Below are positions 56,813-64,000 of a DNA stretch of 64,000 nt, one piece after another. The first letter of the stretch is position 1; each line of letters begins with the position of its first letter. The stretch spans positions 1 to 64,000 of the forward strand of contig NEUS01000004.1 of the NCBI GenBank assembly GCA_002288455.1, given 5' to 3'. Position numbers and translations under genes: made by a program. Under the pieces are notes generated by a model. The model was not told the origin of the DNA, searched no databases, and saw nothing but the letters and a program-made list of their open reading frames with translations. Source of the DNA: Opitutia bacterium Tous-C1TDCM. Its GTDB lineage: Bacteria; Verrucomicrobiota; Verrucomicrobiia; Opitutales; Opitutaceae.

Positions 56813-59800
56813 ATGTCCACCCCGCCGCTGTCGTTGCTTCGTTCCCTCCTCCTGCTCGCTGTGCTGGTTTTCGCACTTGGCTCCGGACTTCGCGCCCAGG
56901 GCGCCGCCGTCGGCGCCGTCGAGGGCCGCGTCTTCAATGCCGCCACCGGCACCGCCCTCGTCAACGCCCGCGTCGCGCTCGAGGGCACCGACCGCACCGC
57001 CGTCACCGACGAATCCGGTTCCTTCCGTCTCGCCGGCGTCCCGGCCGGTCCCGCCCGCCTCGTCGTCTCTTACCTCGGCATGCAGCCCGAATCCGCCGCC
57101 GTCAGCGTGCCCGCCGGCGGCGCCGCCCGCCGCGAATTCGAACTCACCCTCGACCGCGCGACCAAGCCCTCCGCCCCTGGCGCCGTCGTCCAGCTCGCTA
57201 CGTTCTCCGTCGTCGAAGCCCGCGAGATGAGCGCGCAGGCGATCGCGATGAACGAGCAGCGCAACGCCCCCAACCTCAAGAACGTCGTCGCGATCGACGA
57301 GTTCGGCGACCGCGGCAACGAGAACATCGGCGAATTCCTGCTCTTCCTCCCCGGCGTTTCCATCGCCACCTCCGGCTCCGAACCCACCACCGTCGCGCTG
57401 CGCGGTTTCCCCGGCAACAACACCGGCCTCACCGTCGACGGCGGCGAAATGGCCTCTTCGTTCAACGGCAACAGCCGCTCCCTCGATCTGCGCGAGATGC
57501 CGATGAACAACGTCTCCCGCGTCGAGGTGACCAAGGTCCCGACGCCCGACATGCCTGCCACCGGCCTCGGCGGCTCCATCAACCTGATCACGCGCAGCGG
57601 CTTCGAGGCGCGCAAACCGAAGTTCTCCTTCAACGCCTACACGATGTTCCACAACCGCAACGGCCTCACCTTCGACGGCGGCCCGCGCAACCACAACGGC
57701 GCCAACTCGCCGGACTTCATCCAGCCGTCCTTCGATTTCAACTACCTGCACCCCGTGAATTCGCGTTTCGCGCTCACGGTCGGCGGCTCGCGCACGTGGC
57801 GCTTCAAGCCGATGGAAACCGGCACCGAGGACACCGACGAATCGCCTACCTGGGACCGCATTCGCCTTGTCCAGACCGCCAGCCAGTGGAACTCCCTCGC
57901 GCAGACGTTCAAGACGGTGCAGGGCTCCGTCGGTCTCGACTGGCGCATCAGTCCTGCCGATACGCTCTCCGCCCAGGTCCAGTACCGGGACTACAATCTC
58001 TACATCACGCGCAGCGTGCTCGGCTTCGCCTACGGCGCCGGCGCCACCGGCGGCCCGACGTTCACGCAGGGCGCCGCGAGCGGCGTCGGCACCGTCACCA
58101 TGAACGGCTCCGGCGAGAACGTCGACGTGATCACCGAGACCAAACACTACACGCTGCGGTACCGCCACCGCGGCGACCTTTGGCAGATCGACGCCCGCGG
58201 CTCGTTCTCCGTTTCGGCCTCCGACCGCCTCGATATCGACGAGGGTTTCTTCAACCTCGCGCCGGCCACGCTCACCGGCGTCGTCCTCCGCGGCGACGAC
58301 ATCCCGGCCTCCGGCGGCACCATTCCGACGCGTTACAGCGCGACCCGCGGCGGCGTCGCCGTCGATCCGTACGACGGCGCCAACTACACGCTCGGCAACC
58401 CGACGACCGCCCAGCCCGATTGGAACACCCGCAAATCCAATCTGCGCCTCGACGTCGCCCGCGAGTTCGCCGGCCGCATCCCGTTCACGTTGAAAATCGG
58501 CGGCGCCGTCGACCGCTACACGAGCGACCAACGCCGCTACAGCAAGACGTGGAACTTCCGCCCCAACGGTTCCACCAACGCCGCCGATCGTCTCGCCGGC
58601 CGCTTCGATGTCTTCGACGAAGCTTTTCTCGCCGACGCCCCGACGGTCTTCGGCCGCAAGGTCCGCTGGATCAGCGGCCAGAAACTCTACGGGATCTACA
58701 AACAAAACCCGGGCTGGTTCGTCCTCGACGACGCCCTCGTGCACCAGAATTTCGTCACCAACTCCCGCGCGCTCCGGGAAACCGTTTCCGCCGGCTATTT
58801 CCGCGCCGACACCCGCCTGTTCCGCAACCGGCTCTGGATCGTCGCCGGCGTCCGCTACGAGCACACCGCCGACGAGGGCAAGGGTCCGCTGAACGACATC
58901 AACGCCCAGTACCGGCGCAACGCCGACGGCACCTTCGTCCGCAACGCCGCCGGCCAACGCGTGTTCGTCACGACCGACGCCCTCGCGCTCCGCAAACTGC
59001 GCTACCAGGAACGCGCCGCCGTTTCCGACCGCAACTACGACGGATTCTACCCGAGCGTGAACGCTTCCTTCAATCTTTCGGAAAAGCTCATCGTCCGCGC
59101 CGCCTACGCCCAGACCCTTGGCCGGCCGAACATCAGTTTCATCATCCCCGGCACGACGATCTCGGACCCCGACGCCGCCAACCCGACCATCACCGTCAAC
59201 AACACCGGCCTCCTCCCTTGGAGCGCGCGCAGCTACGACCTCGCGCTCGAGTCCTACCACGTGAAGGACGGCTTCGGCTCGATCGGCATTTTCCGCAAGG
59301 ACGTGAAGGACTTCTTCGGCAGTGTCACGACCGCCGCCACGCCGGAATTGCTCGAGCAGTACGGTTTGGAAAGCGACCCGGCCTTGCTCACCTACAACAT
59401 CGCCACCCGCACCAACGCCGGCGACGCGCAGATCGACGGCCTCGAATTGTCCTACCGGCAATCGCTCACGTTTCTGCCGAATTGGGCCCGCGGGTTCCAG
59501 GTCTTCGTCAACTACACGAAACTCAATCTCGGCGGCGGCAACACGGCCGACTTCTCCGGCTACAATCCCAAATCCCTCGGCGGCGGCCTCAACTTCATCC
59601 GCGGCCGCCTCGCGCTGAAAACAACGCTCAGCTACCTCGGCGACACGCGCACCGGCGCCGTCGCGGCCAGCGCCACTGTCGCGCCCAACACCTTCAACTA
59701 CCAGGCCAAGCGCACGCGCCTTGGCGTCAACGCCACCTATATTCTCAACCGCCGCTATTCGGTCTACGCCTCGGTCGTCGACTGGGGCGGGTTCGTGCAG

Positions 59801-59902
59801 GACCTGCAGCGCTACTCGCCGACGACGCCCGACTACGCCAAACCCACGCGTTGGCAGGAACTCGGTTTCTACACCAACATCGGCATCCGCGGCACCTTTT
59901 GA
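56813..59902 (+). CDS. TonB-dependent receptor with N-terminal carboxypeptidase-regulatory-like domain
   Basis: AVEGRVFNAATGTALVNARVALEGTDRTAVTDESGSFRLAGVPAGPARLVVSYLG; FLPGVSIATSGSEPTTVALRGFPGNNTGLTVDGGEM; C-terminus NIGIRGTF. Confidence 0.93.
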   Translation: MSTPPLSLLRSLLLLAVLVFALGSGLRAQGAAVGAVEGRVFNAATGTALVNARVALEGTDRTAVTDESGSFRLAGVPAGPARLVVSYLGMQPESAAVSVPAGGAARREFELTLDRATKPSAPGAVVQLATFSVVEAREMSAQAIAMNEQRNAPNLKNVVAIDEFGDRGNENIGEFLLFLPGVSIATSGSEPTTVALRGFPGNNTGLTVDGGEMASSFNGNSRSLDLREMPMNNVSRVEVTKVPTPDMPATGLGGSINLITRSGFEARKPKFSFNAYTMFHNRNGLTFDGGPRNHNGANSPDFIQPSFDFNYLHPVNSRFALTVGGSRTWRFKPMETGTEDTDESPTWDRIRLVQTASQWNSLAQTFKTVQGSVGLDWRISPADTLSAQVQYRDYNLYITRSVLGFAYGAGATGGPTFTQGAASGVGTVTMNGSGENVDVITETKHYTLRYRHRGDLWQIDARGSFSVSASDRLDIDEGFFNLAPATLTGVVLRGDDIPASGGTIPTRYSATRGGVAVDPYDGANYTLGNPTTAQPDWNTRKSNLRLDVAREFAGRIPFTLKIGGAVDRYTSDQRRYSKTWNFRPNGSTNAADRLAGRFDVFDEAFLADAPTVFGRKVRWISGQKLYGIYKQNPGWFVLDDALVHQNFVTNSRALRETVSAGYFRADTRLFRNRLWIVAGVRYEHTADEGKGPLNDINAQYRRNADGTFVRNAAGQRVFVTTDALALRKLRYQERAAVSDRNYDGFYPSVNASFNLSEKLIVRAAYAQTLGRPNISFIIPGTTISDPDAANPTITVNNTGLLPWSARSYDLALESYHVKDGFGSIGIFRKDVKDFFGSVTTAATPELLEQYGLESDPALLTYNIATRTNAGDAQIDGLELSYRQSLTFLPNWARGFQVFVNYTKLNLGGGNTADFSGYNPKSLGGGLNFIRGRLALKTTLSYLGDTRTGAVAASATVAPNTFNYQAKRTRLGVNATYILNRRYSVYASVVDWGGFVQDLQRYSPTTPDYAKPTRWQELGFYTNIGIRGTF

Positions 59903-59946
59903 TCTCGGCTCGATTTCTTCCGGCTTAACTCCCTCTGTTTCCCTCC

Positions 59947-61086
59947 ATGATCACGTTCACTTCTTCCTTTCGTCTCTGGGCCGCTCTTGGTCTGGCGGTC
60001 GCCGCGGGCTTCGCCGCCCCGGCCGTCGAGAAATCCGATGTCTTCGTTTCCGGCGCCGACGGCTACCACACCTACCGCATTCCCGCCGTGATCAAGGCCG
60101 CGGACGGACGGCTGCTTGCGTTTGCCGAAGGCCGGAAATCCGGCGGCGGCGATTCCGGCAACATCGACTTGCTGCTCAAGCATTCGACCGACGGCGGCAA
60201 GACCTGGGGCCCGGCCCAGGTCGTCTGGGACGATGCCGACAACACCTGCGGCAATCCCTGTCCCGTGCTCGACGAAACGACCGGCACGCTCTGGCTTTTG
60301 CTCACGCACAACCTCGGCACCGACCGCGAGCGCGACATCGCCGCGCGCACCGCGAAGGGCACGCGGACGGTTTGGGTCGCGCATTCCAAAGACCATGGCG
60401 CGACGTGGACGAAGCCCGTCGAGATCACAGCCGCGACCAAGTTGCCCGAATGGACCTGGTATGCGACCGGCCCCGGCGTCGGCATCCAGATCAAGCACGG
60501 CCCGCACGCCGGCCGTCTCGTGATTCCCTGCGACCACAACTACGACGATCCCGTCGACAAGAAACATCTCTCCGGCTCCCACGCGATCTACTCCGACGAC
60601 CACGGAGCGACCTGGAAACTCGGCGCGCCGATCCGCCCGAAGGTCAACGAATGCCAGGTCGCCGAACTCTTCGACGGCAAGGGCACGCTCCTGATGAACA
60701 TGCGCTCCAATCACGGCCGCAATCTGCGCGCCCACGCCCTCAGCAACGACGGCGGCGTCACCTGGAGCGCCTTGGCCGACGCACCTGCGCTCGTCGAACC
60801 CGTGTGCCAGGCGAGTCTGCTGCGCCACGAATTCGGCGGCGGCCGCGGCGTCTTGCTGTTTTCCAATCCCGCCGCGAAAACACGCATTCAAATGACAGTG
60901 CGGAGCAGCGCGGACCACGGTGCCACGTGGACCGATGTCGCGCCTTTGCACGCCGGCCCTTCGGCCTATTCGTCGCTCGTCTCGCTCGCGCCCGACCTCG
61001 TCGGTTGTCTCTACGAGAACGGCGAGAAACGCCCGTACGAACGGATCACGTTTGCCCGCGTGCCGTTGGCCGTTCCTGCTCCCTGA
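59947..61086 (+). CDS. Exo-alpha-sialidase (BNR/Asp-box neuraminidase), secreted
   Basis: [48 protein letters not shown]; repeated Asp boxes [32 protein letters not shown]. Confidence 0.92.
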   Translation: MITFTSSFRLWAALGLAVAAGFAAPAVEKSDVFVSGADGYHTYRIPAVIKAADGRLLAFAEGRKSGGGDSGNIDLLLKHSTDGGKTWGPAQVVWDDADNTCGNPCPVLDETTGTLWLLLTHNLGTDRERDIAARTAKGTRTVWVAHSKDHGATWTKPVEITAATKLPEWTWYATGPGVGIQIKHGPHAGRLVIPCDHNYDDPVDKKHLSGSHAIYSDDHGATWKLGAPIRPKVNECQVAELFDGKGTLLMNMRSNHGRNLRAHALSNDGGVTWSALADAPALVEPVCQASLLRHEFGGGRGVLLFSNPAAKTRIQMTVRSSADHGATWTDVAPLHAGPSAYSSLVSLAPDLVGCLYENGEKRPYERITFARVPLAVPAP

Positions 61087-61102
61087 TTTTTCAACTTCCG
61101 CC

Positions 61103-62035
61103 ATGTCCACGCGCTTCCGCGGCCTCGTTGCCGCCCCGTTCACGCCCTTCCATTCCGACCGCTCGCTCAATCTGGCGGTCATTCCGGCCTACGTCCGGAT
61201 GCTGCGGGAGAACGGCGTCGCCGCCGCCTTCGTCTGCGGCACCACCGGTGAGAGCTCCTCGTTGACGTTGGCGGAACGCCAATCGGTCGCGGCCGCGTGG
61301 ACCAAGGCGTCGGATTCCCGTCTGCCCGTCATCGTGCACGTGGGCCACACTTGCCTCGACGACGCGCGGATCCTCGCGCGCCACGCCGCGGAAATCGGCG
61401 CCACGGCCATCGCCGCGCTCGCGCCGTTCTTCTTCAAACCGCGCAACTCCGCCGAGCTTGTCGATTGGGTCGCCGCCGTCGCGTCCGCCGCGCCGCAATT
61501 GCCGTTTTACTATTACCACATCCCGTCGATGACCGGCGTGAATTTGCCGGTGGCCGACTTCCTCGCCGCGGCCCGCGACCGGATTCCCAATTTGGCCGGC
61601 GTGAAATTCACGTTCGAGGATTTCCCGGATTACCAAGCCTGCGTCGCCGCCGACGGCGGCCGTTACGACATCCTCTTCGGCCGCGACGAATTGCTGCTCG
61701 AAGGCACGCAGGCCGGCGCACGCGGCGCCGTGGGCAGCACCTACAACTACGCGGCGCCGGTTTACCTGCGCATGCTTGCCGCGCTTTCGGCCGGAGACCA
61801 AGCCAAGGCCCGCGCGCTGCAGGATGCCGCCGTGCAGATGATCACGATTTGCGCCGGCGTCGGCGTCACGCATCTCGCCGCTTCGAAAGCGCTCATGCCC
61901 GGTACGGGCATCGACTGCGGTCCCGTCCGCCAGCCGCTCGCGCAGCCTACGCCGGCCCAGATCGCCACGATGCAGGAACGGCTCGCGACCATCGCGTACG
62001 CGGGCTTCGCCTGCGTCCCGCCCACCGGAACCTGA
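61103..62035 (+). CDS. nanA: N-acetylneuraminate lyase-like DapA/NAL family protein
   Basis: GLVAAPFTPFHSD, FVCGTTGESSSLTLAER, LPFYYYHIPSMTGVNLP, LAGVKFTFEDF. Confidence 0.82.
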   Translation: MSTRFRGLVAAPFTPFHSDRSLNLAVIPAYVRMLRENGVAAAFVCGTTGESSSLTLAERQSVAAAWTKASDSRLPVIVHVGHTCLDDARILARHAAEIGATAIAALAPFFFKPRNSAELVDWVAAVASAAPQLPFYYYHIPSMTGVNLPVADFLAAARDRIPNLAGVKFTFEDFPDYQACVAADGGRYDILFGRDELLLEGTQAGARGAVGSTYNYAAPVYLRMLAALSAGDQAKARALQDAAVQMITICAGVGVTHLAASKALMPGTGIDCGPVRQPLAQPTPAQIATMQERLATIAYAGFACVPPTGT

Positions 62036-62050
62036 CCGCGGCGGCGCGCG

Positions 62051-63130
62051 TCAGAGCGCGGCCGTGGAACCGCCGGCGACGTAACGCGGCAGCAACTGCG
62101 TCGCCCGGTCCGCGCCGGTCCGGCCGTTCACCCAGCGCAGCAGTAAACCGAGAATCTGGGTCGCGAATACGCGCGGCGCCGCCACGTAGCGGGCCGGCGC
62201 CGGCGTCAGCGCCGTCAAAAACGGATCGTCGTCCCGCGAAATCAACGACAGGTCCCGCGGCACCCGCAGGCCGCGCTGGGCCAGCCAGCTGATCGCGGAC
62301 AGGTAGGCGTACGAGTTGCACACGACGATGCCGGTCGGCGGCGCCGGCTGGTCGAGCAGGCGCTGCAGCGCGCGGCCGACCGAGACGGCGTCGTCGCGGT
62401 GGTACGCCACCTCGGCGCGCACCTCGGCGCGCGCGGTCGACTTGGCGCCCGCGAGAAAACCGAGCTCGCTGTCGACGTCGCCGGCCCGGCGCTCCTCGCG
62501 GTTGAGCAACGCAATCCGCCGGTGTCCCAGCCGCAGCAATACGCCGGCCGCGTGCCGGCAGCTCGCGCGGTAGTCGAGATCGCAGCAGGGCAGGGGCACG
62601 CCGGCATAGACGGAGCCGGCGACGACGCAGGGCAGTCCCTGCCGGGCGAACCAACGCTGCATCGGTTCGGAGGAAAGCGTCAGCACCCAAGCCGCGTGCC
62701 GGTGCTGGCCGCCCAGGCGGGCGAGCGCGCGGTCCGGCTTGCCTTGGTAGTACTGCCGGCCGTCGTGCAGCCGCAGGCGCAGGCCTTCCTCGATCAGCAG
62801 GTCCTTGAGTTCGTCGATCCAGAGCGCGATGTGCGGCCGCAGCCGGCCGATCGGTTCGGGAATCAGCACGCCGACACTGCGCGACTCGGGTGCCGCCGCC
62901 TTCGCCGCTCCCCGCGGCACGATGCGATTGCCGAGGCCGCGCACGGGCGCGAGGTGGCCCTCCGCCTTGAGTTGCGCCAAGGCCGCGCGGACGGTGTTGC
63001 GGCTCGCCTGCAAGGTGCGGCTCAGGTCGCGTTCGCTGGGCAGCCAGTCCCGCCACGCGCCGCGCTCCACCTCGCCCCGCAGTTGGGCGGCGATCTGGCC
63101 GGCGACCGTGCGATGCGGAATGAGCGTCAT
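62051..63130 (-). CDS. GntR-type HTH with LacI/periplasmic-binding-protein-like sensor (AraR-like architecture)
   Basis: LPSERDLSRTLQASRNTVRAALAQLKAEGHLAPVRGLGNRI; C-terminal LRLGHRRIALLNREERR...VPRDLSLISRDDDPFL. Confidence 0.85.
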   Translation of the reverse strand: MTLIPHRTVAGQIAAQLRGEVERGAWRDWLPSERDLSRTLQASRNTVRAALAQLKAEGHLAPVRGLGNRIVPRGAAKAAAPESRSVGVLIPEPIGRLRPHIALWIDELKDLLIEEGLRLRLHDGRQYYQGKPDRALARLGGQHRHAAWVLTLSSEPMQRWFARQGLPCVVAGSVYAGVPLPCCDLDYRASCRHAAGVLLRLGHRRIALLNREERRAGDVDSELGFLAGAKSTARAEVRAEVAYHRDDAVSVGRALQRLLDQPAPPTGIVVCNSYAYLSAISWLAQRGLRVPRDLSLISRDDDPFLTALTPAPARYVAAPRVFATQILGLLLRWVNGRTGADRATQLLPRYVAGGSTAAL

Positions 63131-63199
63131 GCGGGAAAGGCGTCAGGCTTGGCGGAACGCGCCGCCGGTTTCACGCCGAAAGCTCGGCCCCGGTGGACG

Positions 63200-64000
63200 T
63201 CAACGCAGCGGCGCGGCCCAGACGGCGGTCGAGCGCACGCCCGGGCGCGCTTCGCCGCCGGGAATCACAATTTGGTCGCGCCACGTCGTCAGCGTGGTCG
63301 TCACGAGGGAAAACGGCATCTCGCCGCGCCGCCGCCATTGGTCCGCGGCCGGATCGTAGGCGAGCACGTCGCGGGGAAACCCACGGTGCGCCGTCGGCGC
63401 CGTGCTGACCTGCGCGCCGTCGTCGCCACCGAGCACGAGCAACTCGCCGCCGTGGTGCGGCGCCGGCGAAGGCGCGGCCACGGCCACCCGCGGCAGATTC
63501 GCGATCCGGCGCCAGCCGGTCGCCGCGTCGTAACGGTAGGCATCGCGCAACCACTCGCGCGCGACCTTGCCCGCGGCATCCGGCTTGAGGTGCGCGCCGC
63601 CGAAGAGAAACACCGCGTCGCCCGCCGTCCCGACGGCCGGAAAAATCCGCGCCGCGCCCGGCCAGGCCGGCAGGATTTTCCAGCCTTCGCCGAGCCGGTC
63701 GGCATCGAGCATCAGGAAAACGCGTTCGGCCTGCGTGGCCGTCGGCGCAGACTGTCCGCCGGCCACGAAGATGTTCCGGCCCGCCGCCGCGCCGGCCATC
63801 AGCGCGAGCGGACGCGGCAAAGCCGGCCAAGCGGTGAACGTCACGCGGCCCGCGGCGCTGCGCACGAGCCACACATCGTTGAAATTGCGCGTCGCGTCGC
63901 CGCCGCCGATGAAGACCGCGCCCTCGGCCAAGTTGACGGAGACGCCGTAGCCGCCGGCCTTCGGCAAGCGGTCGGAGCGGAGCCATTGGCCGTTCTCGGC
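63200..64000 (-). CDS. Kelch-type cyclically permuted mutarotase, N-acetylneuraminate epimerase (NanM)-like; truncated by window end
   Basis: Open frame to base 64000; LPKAGGYGVSVNLAEGAVFIGGGDATRNFNDVW, HHGGELLVLGGDDGAQ, LVTTTLTTWRDQIVIPGGEARPGVRSTAVW. Confidence 0.78.
   Translation of the reverse strand, partial: AENGQWLRSDRLPKAGGYGVSVNLAEGAVFIGGGDATRNFNDVWLVRSAAGRVTFTAWPALPRPLALMAGAAAGRNIFVAGGQSAPTATQAERVFLMLDADRLGEGWKILPAWPGAARIFPAVGTAGDAVFLFGGAHLKPDAAGKVAREWLRDAYRYDAATGWRRIANLPRVAVAAPSPAPHHGGELLVLGGDDGAQVSTAPTAHRGFPRDVLAYDPAADQWRRRGEMPFSLVTTTLTTWRDQIVIPGGEARPGVRSTAVWAAPLR

Noticed and set aside
1-64000. tRNA, rRNA, prophage, transposon, toxin-antitoxin, restriction or other defence genes
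   Set aside because: No sequence or protein resembling these families was recognised; the RHH protein at 9562 has no adjacent toxin-like ORF.

Overview
High-GC bacterial chromosomal window; the protein set (many TonB-dependent receptors, Tat-signal Gfo/Idh/MocA oxidoreductase, LolA-like and DUF families) suggests an Opitutaceae-like Verrucomicrobiota, but this is inference. About 48 protein-coding genes are supported. No rRNA, tRNA, CRISPR, transposase, integrase or prophage genes were recognised. Main loci: (i) tandem photolyases, CPD-type plus an FeS-BCP/PhrB-like enzyme with its four-cysteine spacing, overlapping a TIGR01777 SDR gene; (ii) secG with a 36-bp coding repeat and an intrinsic terminator embedded in the signal-peptide codons of the next gene; (iii) an ECF42-like sigma factor with a DGPF/YCII partner; (iv) a mannosylfructose-phosphate synthase-like gene followed by a fusion of an MfppA/S6PP-like phosphatase to an (alpha/alpha)6 glycosidase-like domain; (v) smc with a low-complexity charged insertion; (vi) a translationally coupled operon of a DedA(VTT)-ATP-grasp fusion, an OlsB/GlsB-like N-acyltransferase and a PlsC/OlsA-like O-acyltransferase, the best candidate for an undescribed (amino)lipid pathway; (vii) a sialic-acid utilisation locus (TBDR, exo-sialidase, NanA-like lyase, GntR/LacI hybrid regulator, NanM-like Kelch protein cut by the window end) with a 10-bp-arm palindrome upstream. 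Intergenic regions carry dispersed degenerate heptanucleotide repeats (GTTGARN and NNTAAGC types) and a CACGGAT-type palindrome. All functional calls come from reading the translated sequence; no searches were run.
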